Source: Cardiocondyla obscurior (lineage: Eukaryota > Arthropoda > Insecta > Hymenoptera > Formicidae). Taken from it: a stretch of DNA of 64,000 nt. Every line of letters begins with the position of its first letter. The first letter of the stretch is position 1. Below the pieces are notes generated by a model, which did not search any database, had not been told where the DNA came from, and saw only the letters and a list, made by a program, of their open reading frames with translations. This document shows, one piece after another, positions 24,301 through 35,431 of the stretch. The position numbers and the translations under genes are program-made. The stretch covers positions 978,499 to 1,042,498 of the forward strand of contig NC_091868.1 in assembly GCF_019399895.1 (NCBI RefSeq). Direction: 5' to 3'.

Positions 24301-27163
24301 ACGGTATTTTTGCTTGTACGTCATACTTTAATGTCCATGGTATATAAACGCTCTAAGCATCTATCATTCATTCAGTGTTGAATAAATTAGAGTTGCACTC
24401 GATAGCTTTTCTTCCGTGAACAAGAAACTAATTTATCCATTAAGATTCACATTGTATGTGCATGCAGGGTGTCCTGCAAGATCTCAATTTTTTTTTAATT
24501 GTTTAAATTAAAACGGGACACTCTGTATACAGAGCAATTTTTAATCATAATTAATCGTGCACGGTAGCAAATATTATGTAATGTAGTTTAATAGGTTCTT
24601 TTTATTAATCTTATTTATTTTATATTTCTATTACTTTTGAAATTATTTTGTGACATTGGCCGCGTCTAGCGGAAAATGTTACTTTGCAACTGTTGTAAAA
24701 ATCGTGAATTTGGTTTATGTGCTCTTAATTTTGGTTGAATCTAAAAGCATACGCTAATCATATTCACTATTTTTACAACAATTGCAAAGCAGCTTTTTTC
24801 GTTGAACGCGGTCATTAATAACACTCACACACGCGCGCTCGCGCGCTTACACACATACATACGATTCAGTTTTGCAATATTTTATTTAAATTAAAAAATT
24901 TTTCAGTTTCTTCCTGGTTTGCTATAAGATACATGTTGGATAGTATCAAATTTATGCTATCTAGAATAGGTTAGTTTTTTTTCCTTTTTCATGTTTTTTA
25001 TTTTGTTATTTATCGTTTTAATGGCACAAAATGAAGCTTATATTAATATTAAATGTAATTGTTATGTTAGCTGTATCGTTAAAAGATTTTTCTAGGAATA
25101 AAAGAGTTTTTTATATATTTTGCACAAAAATATATTAATAGTTTTACGTATTATAAATTAATTATTTTAAACAATATTTTTTTCAATTGTTTCATAGATA
25201 TATATAATGAAAAAGAAAGAAAAAGTAAAACTCGTTTATCCCAAAATGAGATAAAATTTAAGCATGATAGTATGTGCATGTGTATTTTATCATAAAGAAA
25301 TTCAGATAAAAATTATAATATCGAGTAGTACGTTGTCATAAAAAAAAAAAAAAAAAATAAGAAACGTTATGAAATTTTAAGTGACGATCACATGTACATA
25401 TTATGAATAATATTAATATTTTATGTTGTGTTAATTTACTAAGGCATAGTGAGATTGGAACCATTCATGTTATCAATACGTATTTTAGATCTTAATCTGT
25501 AATCTATCAGCTTTTTATATCAAATTAGTAAGATGATTAATATTATTAATAATTTAAGCAGTAAGATCAATTTTACAAATATTAACATTTATTCATTAAA
25601 TACGCGCATACTAGACGGCACATATTGATGCTATGTACGTACACAAGTCACATTTAGATAAGATTATGTTATATTATCGTTTGTCTTAACAATATGGTTC
25701 AATTTGTGCATATATTAACATGTTTTATGCCAAGCCGTTTTTGCACACTTGAAATGTGCACATCGGTAGTACACTTGGCACGAAACGTGTTAACAAGAAT
25801 ATTAAGTCCATATGATATGCAATGTACTATGTTTCTATGTTATGAATATTACAGTAATATAGTTGTATTAAATACTTATATGTTCAAAATGTATGTACAG
25901 GTACCTGAAAAATGTTTTTCCAAAAGTGGATGAAACAATATTACTGGATATATTAGAGCAAAGCGATAATAATGTGCAGAAAGCATCCGAAAAGTTAATT
26001 GATTTAGGATACGAAAAACGAAATCCTATTGTTCCTGCCAAAATTATACCAAAGAAAAACGAAGAGGAAGAGGTAATATATTTTTTTACCATTTACAAAA
26101 TAACATTTATTGCATACAAAATATTGTGTTTTAGATACATGACGACCAAAGTGCACCCACTCCTCCTCCGCGCATAAAAAGTCTAGAAGAAAAGAATAAG
26201 TGTTTGTATTTATATTAATTTATTTTATTGGTGAATATTATACTATAAAAGAAAATTTAAATATTACAGTGAAAACACGTTTAATGGAAAAATATAAGAA
26301 TTTACCGGATCGAATTGTGATGCTTGCCATGGATAGTGTAGATTATGACGAAGAAAAAGCAATACACATATTAAATATAGTAATGGCAGAAGAAGCTACT
26401 CGACCACTATGTGCTTCTAGCAGCCAGAGGTAATAGCTCAGTTTTTATCAAAGTATAAAAAATAAAATTATTAAAAACATAAATCTCTCTATTTCTAATA
26501 TCTCTATTTCTCTGTATGATATTTATGTTATCAAGTAGTAGTAAAAGCGACGAAAGGAAATATAGTCCGCCGGTGACAGAAGCGATAAAATTAAGTGCTT
26601 CACCAATTAAAAAGATAAATAACGAGGCGGAGACCGAAAAATTGAAGCGATCAAAAAATAAGACTGAGATACCGAAGTAAGACATTTATTTAAGATCAAA
26701 TTTTTTTAATCGCATTGCTATTTTGGTAAAATTCGTCTATATTTTATATTAGAGTTTCACGTGGAACCAGTACTACAGAGGATAAAGAATATAAATCACC
26801 GTACTTGACGAAACCAATAGGATCAAACTCTGATATAGCAAAGGGAGCGAATAACGATCTGCTATTGTACGTTGAAAAAGAATATTATTGAACTACTTAC
26901 CGCAATATCTTTTTAAACATTATGTGATTTAAAATTATAGGCCAGATTACGCACCATGGTCGGGGCCGGATCCAAATTTGTTGGCGAAGCAACCATTTTT
27001 AAGATCGCTTGCAATAGGACATGATGCGAGTCTAATTTCTACCCGTGACTATGTTGCTAAGGGTTCTCAGTCCGAATTACGAAAAGGACCTTTAAGGGGA
27101 TTAGCTCAAGGCTCCATTTATTCACAAAGGAATATAGCCAATACTGAGAGTCGTGGTAAATGA
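21339..27163 (+). CDS. WW-domain protein with three CUE-like segments
   Basis: Eleven exons: 21339-21412, 21630-21774, 22826-22936, 23085-23284, 23592-23801, 25901-26072, 26135-26201, 26270-26429, 26536-26676, 26753-26866, 26941-27163, giving 538 residues. Residues about 9-40 form a WW domain (LPPGWECRYDIRSGRPYF, then TTTWEDP). CUE-like ubiquitin-binding helices appear at about 158-192 (INAVFPTVSDTHIRLLLKKY), 247-285 (LKNVFPKVDETILLDILEQ) and 327-365 (RLMEKYKNLPDRIVMLA). Proline-rich and Ser/Lys-rich linkers join them, and the tail is WSGPDPNLLAKQPFLRSL with basic GLAQG-type ends. I infer an adaptor that binds PPxY proteins through WW and ubiquitin through CUE. I do not recognise an established gene name. 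Two joins are less certain: the donor at 23802 (GTTTTA) and the donor at 26202 (GTTTGT), both weak but frame-restoring. Confidence 0.8.
22440..22640 (+). other. GC-rich island in an intron of the WW/CUE gene
   Basis: About 200 bp with many CpG dinucleotides (for example GCGCCGGCCAGATTGCCGGAC near 22520) sit in an otherwise AT-rich 1-kb intron. No exon with matching phase was found. An internal promoter or an old insertion are both possible. Confidence 0.3.
24458..24530. repeat. Short inverted-repeat element (GGTGTCC type)
   Basis: The left end GCAGGGTGTCCTG and the right end CGGGACACTCTGTAT are inverted copies about 73 bp apart, separated by T- and A-rich sequence. This is the size and form of a miniature inverted-repeat element or a solo terminal remnant. 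Similar AGAGTGTCC ends occur elsewhere in this window. Confidence 0.5.
24652..24815. repeat. Palindromic miniature element in a WW/CUE intron
   Basis: The left arm (from GGCCGCGTCTAGCGGAAAA through ACTTTGCAACTGTTGTAAAAA) and the right arm (TTTTTACAACAATTGCAAAG through TTCGTTGAACGCGGTCA) are imperfect reverse complements of about 55 bp around a 50-bp loop. No coding capacity. The structure fits a non-autonomous hairpin MITE. Confidence 0.65.
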
Positions 27164-30100
27164 AATATGTGTAAGTGTTTCTTTTTTGATTTTTCTGCAT
27201 TTGTTAAATAATTAGATAGAAAAATGTGACAACTAAAATGGAGGAAACAAAACTCTATGAATAATATTAACAATGAATGCATAAAATAAGAATGGTCAAA
27301 ACAACATTTTGAGCACGTAAAATTGTTTTATGAAAAAGTATACATATATTAGAATCAAAATAAAGACTGAGAGAAGTTTATAACAGACATATACGGATAC
27401 CCGATAAAAAAAAAGAAAGTAAATGTAAAAGAAAACTTTTTTTTTTCCTTTTTTTCCGATTTACAAAAAATATTGTAATAAATAAAACGAATAGTTTTAT
27501 ACACACAATAATACAATTTATATTAAGAACTTAAAGATTTTATATAATACGTGCTTAAAAAGTTATATGATTTTAACTGATTAGGATTATCATTTAACAT
27601 GTTTTAAACGCTAAAAATGTCAGGTAACTGAACACCTTATTAAAAGAAAGCTAAAGACTTTTCCGCTGAATAGTCTTTCTCGTCCAGCCGGCTCGTGCAC
27701 ATTTAGACCCGTCCTTTTTTTACCTTTAAAAATAATTATGCCAAACATAACTATTAAAAAGAAATGTAGTTAAATATATAGATGTTTCCAAATTATTCAA
27801 ATAATTCTGTGAACTATATTATTTTACTCATTTAAAATCAATTTTTCTATGACAAATCATTGAGATAGTTTTATATACATATACCTAATGATAATTTTTA
27901 GTAAGCTATTAATATGAAAAAATTATTAAATGTCACTATTTTTGCAATAGAAAAACAATTTCTAGTTTTATTTTAGATTAACGTACAATACGAACTTCTT
28001 TAAAACTAAAATCTTAAAAAAAAAAAAATTAACGCGACATAGAAAACTTATTTCCTTCCATATAATCAGATTAGAATTTCTTAAAAAAATTTTGAACTTT
28101 TAAGAAAAGTAGCAAGTCTCTTCTAGATTTTTAGTTTTTATAATTTAAAGAGCAAATTCGTATCTAAATTCCTTGCTAATAACATGGACTTCCTTTTCAA
28201 ATGTAATGTTTATAGTAGTCGTACTCAAGGTAAAAATTTTAGCTAAACTCTAAAGCCAAATATACAGTATTATAATATATTTTAATCATAAAATGTGCGT
28301 GTGTTTGCGTGTGTGCACACTTATACGTACATGCATACATGTATGCTTACATACATTCTATATATATGTATATAAATATATACGTATGAATATATACATA
28401 TATATAGAAAAATAGAAAAAAAAACTTTACATTAATCAATGTGCAAAATAAGTCAAATTACAATTTCCAATAATAACGATATATTTATGTATATATATGT
28501 ATAAATTAATATTTATATATGCCATAACCAAATAAAAATATTTTCATAGCTTTATTAAAAAATAATCCAATTTTATAAATATTTAAGATACAATTAAAAT
28601 ATAAATAATAGTCGGGCTGTGGCTGAAATGTTAGTTGAGAGCTATTTTTATAGCTTTTTAACTTTAAATAAAAGTAAATTACAAGAAATGAAGTAATATA
28701 TTTTGCTATATTTTGAGCATATATTTTGTCATTGGTATAGAAAACCAATATGTACAGAAAACTACGAATAGATAACATTAATCCACCTTCGGTATTAGCA
28801 ACTAAAATTCTTTTATTCATAAGTGCATTTTAAAGCACTTTTATGTTATAATATATTATACATTAAATAAGAAAATTATATATTGATGTCAAATCTGTGT
28901 ATTTGAAATATGCATTGATTTATAAACGAGAAATAGTAACAATACTTTTAATTAAAAGTATTTAAATCATTAATTTAAATAAAAATTATTAATAAAAAAA
29001 AATTAACTTAGATAATACGAAAAATTTTGTGCAACAAATCTTATATATTTGCTTTATGATGTTGTAACATATGTATTTTAAGAATTTAATCTCTAAAAGT
29101 ATATTCATTGATTAATAAATTGTTGTTTTTTTTTTTTTTAATGTACAATAGAAATACAATAATTTTGTAATAGTTTAGGCAAATAATTTTACTTGATAAT
29201 TTAAATTTAAGTCCAGAGTAACTTATATACTATGGTATATTACACATAAAGATCAATACTTTGTCGGTAGATATATGTATTACTTTTGTATATTAATCAG
29301 TAATCTGATCTGAATAGATCTGAATAGATGTGTTAGGATACATTTTACGTCATTTATAATTTAATGTATTTTATCGTAATATTGTTAGAGGTTTCCTATG
29401 TTTTTTAAGTGTAGCAAAACAATTGTATCAAAATGTTATTTCTAACTCGCTCTGATAAGAACAAGAAGGTAACATTTATGTAGATAATACTCGAGCAAAT
29501 AATTTAAGTAGCAATATAAATGTAAGTAAAAAAATGTTGTATGTTAAACATTACAAATGATATAAAAAATTATCTTATCTTTAACATATCTGTGCAATGA
29601 AACATTTGAAATGTATATTATATATGCAATAATGTATAAATTAAATTAAATTATGTATATACGATGAATTACTATTTTATAAGTTACCGTCTAAGACAAA
29701 AAATTTTTTTCATCCAAAGGTAACGACAAATTGCCGAAACACAATTGGTTTTAATTTTTATTGGAAGTTTTATAATTTATGCAGTACGTTAAACAGGATG
29801 TTTCAAACAACATATCGCTTTTGAAAACTGTGAGTGGGAAATTAGAATCGAAAACGAAAAATTATATATAATTTATAAAATTATATGATACCTTGTATAT
29901 AAGTACGAGATGTTTAATAATTTCTAATGTACATTTTGTTTTGCAATAAGTTTTTACATTTTGCTTCTTTTTTTGTACCTGCAGCATTACTCTATATTTT
30001 ATTTTGTACTTGTTTTTTTCTTTTTTTTAAGTAATATTTAATATTCACCAACATACAGATATAAAATAAAAAAAACTTTACGTTTAACATAACCAAACAA

Positions 30101-30442
30101 AATAATTTTTTTATTAAGAATACTATTGTACTTTCTATGCTGCATTTTTAGTTAAATATAGAAACTTATAAAGCTTTATACATATGCATTAATTCAATGT
30201 TATGTATAAAATAATTTTTACCTTTTTTTTCAACATTTTGTATTACTGTAAAGAAAAAAAAAATTGTATAAATATGTGTACGTAACGTTTACATATATTA
30301 TATGAGTGTAAACGTGTAGGTTTAATGTAGGTATAATGTAAATGATACAATATATACAACTAGATGTATTCAAAGGAACAGTATTGCAGAACAATTGTAA
30401 AAATATGACAAATAATATTTTTAGAATATTTGGTTTCATCAC
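27164..30442. other. Tail-to-tail interval without a gene
   Basis: About 3.3 kb between the convergent WW/CUE and Trmt112 stops. It is very AT-rich and should hold both 3' untranslated regions. TA/CA microsatellite sequence occupies about 28290-28410. A fragment CAGGATGTTTCAAAC at about 29794 resembles transposon-end sequences but has no partner. No supported gene, tRNA or long conserved-looking frame was seen. Confidence 0.55.
27359..27364 (+). terminator. Polyadenylation signal candidate for the WW/CUE gene
   Basis: AATAAA about 200 bp after the stop; two further overlapping copies lie at 27477-27486. Either could serve. Confidence 0.45.
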
Positions 30443-30963
30443 TTAAACTTCATCTTCCTTTAAAAGCATGTTTGGAATGCCGTCGTTGATTGGAAATTTT
30501 CTACCTGATTCAGGACACAATAAATCTCCATTTATTACTTCAACTTCTAATAAAACATGATGGGCCTTTTTCAAAAAGTCTTCATTTGTCTCAAAGTCTT
30601 TTATTAGAATTTCAGGCAATTCTCCAACATGCCCTATCTGTAATAAAATGTTAATATACAACGAAATATTATTTTTATATCTAATATAAAAAGGTTTAGA
30701 ATGTCTTACACTCTCAGCTGCTTTCCATAGTACCGTCCAATTCAGTTTTGGAATTATTCTAGCGATGTATTCTGGATTAAAATCTACCTCGGATACCCTG
30801 ATATCTCGAGCCTATAAATTTTTATGAATATTACATACACATATATATATATATTTTTTTTTTTTAATATATAATTAAAACTTACAATAATTTTCAAAGG
30901 GTAGCCGGTTGTCACGTCCTTTATAGCTTTGGACGTTAACATATTATGCGTGAGAAGCTTCAT
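30443..30963 (-). CDS. Trmt112: Trm112-like methyltransferase activator subunit
   Basis: Three exons on the minus strand (30886-30963, 30710-30811, 30443-30637) give 124 residues, the usual length for the family. The N terminus MKLLTHNMLTSKAI and the C-terminal block NGDLLCPESGRKFPINDG followed by IPNMLL are diagnostic. Trm112 stabilises and activates several SAM-dependent methyltransferases that modify tRNA, 18S rRNA and translation release factor eRF1. The second and third exons carry the central and hydrophobic-groove parts (NWTVLWKAAES; HHVLLEVEVINGDLLCP). An in-frame ATG four codons upstream exists, but family alignment favours the ATG at 30963. All three exon ends are phase 0. Confidence 0.95.
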
Positions 30964-31218
30964 GTTCTTTTGCAATGGGAAATTGTAATTGGCACGTAAT
31001 TATTTATTCCAACGTAAAATATACCGAAGTATACGAAACTAAGTGCACACAGTTGCTACCGCAAATGCAATGTAAATAACGCGAAATCGGTGAGCTCATG
31101 ATATGATTATACTACGAATGTGAAAGTATTTCGGCTGCGGTCCGAAATACACTCGAATACTGATAGCGATAGCGTTAGAGGTTCTGTCACCCCCTAGATT
31201 CCATAAGGTTGTTCCACA

Positions 31219-31338
31219 CTGCCGCGATGAGTGACAAACGATATCCAATGAGGGCACCGCTTTTTTAAACCTTACGTCAGTCGCGAGACAAAAGTAGAGC
31301 TAGCTGTTATTGGATATCGCTTATCGCGTCCATCGCAG
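31219..31338. repeat. Imperfect inverted repeat near the Trmt112 start
   Basis: The perfect core CGATATCCAAT (31239-31249) is mirrored by ATTGGATATCG (31309-31319), and similarity extends outward to CTGC...GCAG ends. It may be a small decayed MITE or a regulatory palindrome. Confidence 0.4.
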
Positions 31339-31717
31339 GAGAGCTCGCAGCTGGTTCTGCTGCAAAGAACAAATCCCGAAAGATAACCTCTGAACTAACT
31401 AACGTAGGGTTAGGTGTAGCCAACTTTGCTTTAAAGAACATACCTCTGGTGTCGAGAATGAATCGGCAGCCATTTCTAAACTATTCACTTACTATGCAGT
31501 GTATAAAAAGGATATGGATAATAGGTCTCGTGTTACGAGACAGTAATTTTAAATGAATGAGATTAAATGGAACGTGATTAGCGAGAAGGAGCAAGGATAT
31601 TACGCGCGCGTGTGTGTGTATGTGTGTATGAAAGAGAGAGAGAAAGACAGAAAGAAAGAGTAAGCAAGAAATAGAAAAAAGTAAAGATATAACGTTACGA
31701 TGTGATGTGATCGTGAA

Positions 31718-31749
<32 letters not shown>

Positions 31750-31756
31750 CCGTCGC

Positions 31757-31794
<38 letters not shown>

Positions 31795-31798
31795 CCGT

Positions 31799-31848
<50 letters not shown>

Positions 31849-31885
31849 TCGTCGCCGTCGCCGTCGTCGTCGTCGTCGTCGCCGT
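31718..31885. repeat. GTC/GCC triplet repeat, about 56 units
   Basis: About 168 bp of nearly pure CGT triplets (seen as GTC, CGT or TCG depending on phase) with interspersed GCC. It lies about 520 bp upstream of the bun long-isoform ATG. Frames through it give poly-Val, poly-Thr or poly-Ala and have no start context of their own, so I treat it as non-coding. Confidence 0.9.
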
Positions 31886-32406
31886 TGCTGTCACTGTGTT
31901 AACGAACGAATACACGGGTATCAGCGCGATCAAACCTCGTTATTTCATGACAGTTTGACCGAACGAACGAACAGACGACATTTGCAGCAAACATGATTTT
32001 TCCCTGCGAAATTAATATCGTAATAAATAACTGTCACATCCAACTCTGCACGAAATATCTTTGAGTGTTTGTCCTGGGAGTTTCACAAAAAACGTGTGTC
32101 GTGGTCAATTACTATCGGTCGCATTAAAATTGAATCGGCGAGATAGAGAGAGAGAAAAAGAGAAAGAAAGAGAGAGAGAGAGAGTACGCGCTTACGCGTT
32201 TGTGTGTGTATGTGTGTGGTGAAGAGAAAGCGTATGTGTGTGTTGAATGTGTGGAGGGGAGAGAGAGAGAAAGAAAGAGAGAAAGAGAGAGAGAAGTCTG
32301 AAAGGTACACGGAAGTATCCTAAGCACGTGCACGACGATGTTGATTCTAACATGCGAGAGGACGAATGCAGCAATCGTGTCTCTCGTATGTTAAGTTCTC
32401 ATAATA

Positions 32407-34855
32407 ATGGCAGATAATGTGCACAAAAGGTCGCACAGACTGTCAGATGGTAGTAAGAAGACATCCAACCCCGTGCACCGTACGACCACGGAGACGATTC
32501 GCCTGGGCGAAATAGATAGGCATTACCAGCCGGTTGTTACGCCGAACAGTGTGCAAGCTGTGAGTGGCAATCAGTGCAATCGGAAGAAAACGTCGTCGTT
32601 CCAGATAACCAGTGTCACCGTAGGCTGCCGCATGAGCAATGACGCTGGCGAAGATTCCAATGACGATCTGGACGAGTCGCACACGGAGGATAATTCTATG
32701 GAGCACTCACGCATCACCGATCTCGATATCGAGACGCCAAGCTATTCCGAGGAGACGTTCTCCAAGGAAGACGTGTTTTTCAACACGAGCACCGCCGCCC
32801 TCAGCACAGCTCCGGTGATTCCCACTAGTTCGCAATATGGTCTGGCCATTGTACCTTCCGAGGGTGGCAATATTAATAATTCAGTGAACGATAGCAATAT
32901 TAATACTTTGGACATTACATCTGTGACTGACAAACAGGACGCTGATTTACGCGATGTACACTCGCATGGCAGGAACGAAAGGTTTAAGGTGGTAAAAATA
33001 GAAAGTACCGAACCTTTTAAGAGAGGACGGTGGACCTGTATGGATTACCTTGATCACACATCTGTTAATCAGCCTACAGTTATCGGTACTTCGAAAGTGT
33101 CTGATCCAAACGAGGTGTGTATATCTTACGGGGTGACAGACAGTGGAATTGTTATACCTGAAGTTGCAAAGCAATCTATAGTGACTGAAGATAAAGGGAT
33201 TAGTATTGATGCCAATGGACCAGTGTCATCTCATTCAGATGTAGCACACCCATCAATTGCAGTGTCAAATAATTCCACACAATCAATTTCAAGTGCAACC
33301 TATACAGTAAATAACTCAATATCTCCCAATGTACAACATAACGCAACTTCTACTCAAGTTCAGGCTCAGACTGCGAACCAGAGCCAAAGTCAGACTCAGA
33401 CTCAGTCCCAAACCCAGCCCCAGCCCCAGCCCCAGCCCCAAACTCAGACTCAGTCTCCGAATCAGGGCCAAAGTCAGACCCAGACCCAGAACCAAGCCCA
33501 GACTCAAACTCAATCCCAAACTAAAGTGCAACAGCCATCCACGCAATATTTTCAATCTCAAACTCAATCAATAGCTACTCAGTCACAGCAAAAACAGCCA
33601 CAACAGCAACAGCAGCCGTCACAGACATCGCAAAGCAGTCAGAGTTCTACATTACCCTCGAATTTGCAGGTCACTCATCCGAACAATTTGGGACAGCCAC
33701 AAAGCATGCCCCAAGGTTCTATTCCTATTATAACACAGACTAGCAATAGCGCGGTGACATCTCAGCCGAGTATATCTCACTCCAAGGAGGAAACTTATGT
33801 GACAGTAAGCACGCAAAGTCAATCCTTGCCGGTGCAGAATGTCTGCCAGTCGACGGTGCAGCAAGCATCGGCCACTTCACAAACTCCGAACATTCATGTT
33901 ACGCAGCATCAATCGGAGCCGACTTCCTGTCAACAATCTTTATCGACGCAAATTTCTGATCCATTGACCGCAGTACAAGGCAAAATATCCACGATGCAAA
34001 ATGTCCACAAGGTCTCTCAATCGGCTGGGTCCCCGCAGCAAACGTCCTCGACAATTCATTCCTCTGGAGCGGCCGTGCAGTCACAGGTGATGGCATCTAC
34101 GACGCAACAGATGCAGCCGCAAACGTCTAATGGCAATGCTTCCGTGCAAATCACGCAAGTAACAGCCGGTTGTCAGAATGTTGTCGGTGGTTTGCAGCAA
34201 GGAAACATCGCGTTCCATCAGACTGATCCAGAGCAAGAATCCATCTCCGGCATCGTTCCTAACGTTACGGTTCAATCAGCGGATACGACGCTTCTCGAGT
34301 CATTAGCCGAAGTTACACAGAGCAGCGATGAGCATCGTACTCTCGAAGATAACGAAAGGTACTTATGGCAGACTTGTAAAAAAATTAATTTTTATCATTA
34401 GACATACGTATGCAATTACAAGTATTTGACAAGCCTTGAATATTTCGTAAATTCATATCTTTCTTTTACCGATATAATTTTGTACAAATTAATTAATTAA
34501 TATGTATAAATCTGTATTACAGTGTGTCAGGAACGAGCGCTGTGGCGATTGATAACAAAATCGAGCAGGCAATGGTAAGAAACTGCGGCAATATAATAAC
34601 TTGTGTTTCGACGAGTAAATTTAATTGTAATCCTTTTTTTTTTTTTTTTAGGATTTAGTTAAAAGCCATTTAATGTTCGCGGTACGAGAAGAAGTCGAAG
34701 TATTGAAAGAGAAGATTGCTGAACTTATGGATCGTATCAATCAACTAGAAGCAGAAAATTCAATATTAAAAGCACATGCAACTTCAGATACGTTGGCTCA
34801 ATTGAGCCAGTCGGCAGCAAAATTATCGCAAAATAATTCAGGAAGTGGTCAATAG
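32407..34855 (+). CDS. bun: Bunched, long isoform (TSC22 domain family)
   Basis: Three coding exons (32407-34358, 34523-34574, 34652-34855) give 735 residues. The C terminus holds the TSC box and leucine zipper: MDLVKSHLMFAVREEVEVLK followed by a zipper with Leu, Ile and Leu at heptad positions. The N terminus has the two short motifs of long TSC22 isoforms (SSFQITSVTVG; RFKVVKIE followed by GRWTCMDYLD). The centre, residues about 310-560, is a Gln/Ser/Thr/Pro-rich low-complexity region with QTQSQ and QPQPQP runs. Long Bunched promotes growth in Drosophila with Madm (the NRBP1 homologue); short isoforms arise from downstream promoters that share the last exons. Such promoters may lie in the introns here or further away, which sequence alone does not show. 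The start has in-frame conserved context. Confidence 0.93.
33350..33640 (+). repeat. Gln-rich low-complexity repeat inside bun
   Basis: Coding sequence built on CAG/CAA alternating with ACT, TCC and CCC codons produces runs such as QTQSQTQPQPQPQPQTQTQ. The CAGCCC hexamer is repeated in tandem at about 33416-33440. Length variation between individuals is likely. Confidence 0.8.
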
Positions 34856-34994
34856 GTAACCATTGTACATAAATTTCTATCGATACTTTGTCAAGTAATA
34901 ATGGATAATATAATTATTGTATATAACTACGATTTTTAGAAATTTATAAATAATGAGATTTATTATATATAAATATATATTAACATTAGAAACA

Positions 34995-35016
34995 CGCGCG
35001 CGCGCGCGCGCGCGCT
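34995..35016. repeat. (CG)11 alternating tract in the bun trailer
   Basis: Eleven uninterrupted CG dinucleotides are followed by CT and a CA-rich tract to about 35037. Alternating CG is the classic left-handed (Z) DNA-prone sequence. The tract lies 140 bp past the bun stop codon. Confidence 0.9.
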
Positions 35017-35425
35017 CTCACACATACACACACACACTTTTTTTTTTAGTGAATTAAAGATAATGGATTATTTTTTACTATTTCAGTTTACCGTTTAGGA
35101 AATATATTTAAAATCGTACATTCAAATTTTTTTTTAAGTGACAAATCGTTTTGAAGATATTAGATCAATAGATCTCTCTATTGAATCTAGCCAGAAGATA
35201 AAATATATAATAGGGGTGCGTGCCAAAACTATAAAAGCAACGTTAAATACGATGGATTGTAGACATTTTACATTAGAAACATGATTTTCAATATTAAAAA
35301 GTAATTATGTCGAAAGAAAAGTAAGAGATAAAATGGGTGGTTTGACATTTCTAAGTTACTTTACCCATCATTTTAATGTTTAGTTTATTTAAATTGCAGA
35401 TTGATCAAATATATTTACCGAGAAG

Positions 35426-35431
35426 AATAAA
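35426..35431 (+). terminator. Polyadenylation signal candidate for bun
   Basis: AATAAA 571 bp after the bun stop. It is a clear hexamer after a long AT-rich trailer; closer variants may exist. Confidence 0.4.

Larger units (their letters stand above)
23802..25900 (+). other. Long intron or alternative 3' end of the WW/CUE gene
   Basis: If the weak donor at 23802 is skipped, translation ends seven codons later at TAG 23821-23823, which would give a short isoform with only the first CUE segment. The 2.1-kb interval also carries two palindromic elements (24458-24530 and 24652-24815), listed separately. The remaining sequence is AT-rich. Confidence 0.5.
30964..32406. promoter_or_regulatory. Head-to-head interval of Trmt112 and bunched, repeat-rich
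   Basis: A divergent promoter region of 1.4 kb. It carries an inverted repeat at 31219-31338, GA-rich tracts near 31629-31680, 32141-32181 and 32257-32294, GT/CA dinucleotides, and a triplet repeat at 31718-31885. The bun leader probably covers its right part. Serine-, threonine- and valine-rich frames here are products of the repeats, not genes. Confidence 0.5.

Noticed and set aside
27660..27720. GC-richer patch examined as a possible tRNA or small RNA
   Set aside because: No cloverleaf, no A/B boxes and no other RNA signature visible.
28506..28820. 104-codon minus-strand frame in the gene-free interval
   Set aside because: Lys/Ile/Tyr/Phe-rich content typical of random AT-rich sequence; no recognisable motif.
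31481..31958. Poly-Thr/Ala and poly-Val open frames on both strands
   Set aside because: They are translations of the triplet repeat at 31718-31885; any frame through it is open, and neither has coding flanks.
32083..32374. Ser/Leu-rich minus-strand frames
   Set aside because: They arise from GA and CA simple repeats in the bun upstream region.
33316..33567. Gly/Leu repeat frame opposite bun
   Set aside because: Antisense shadow of the Gln-rich bun repeat.
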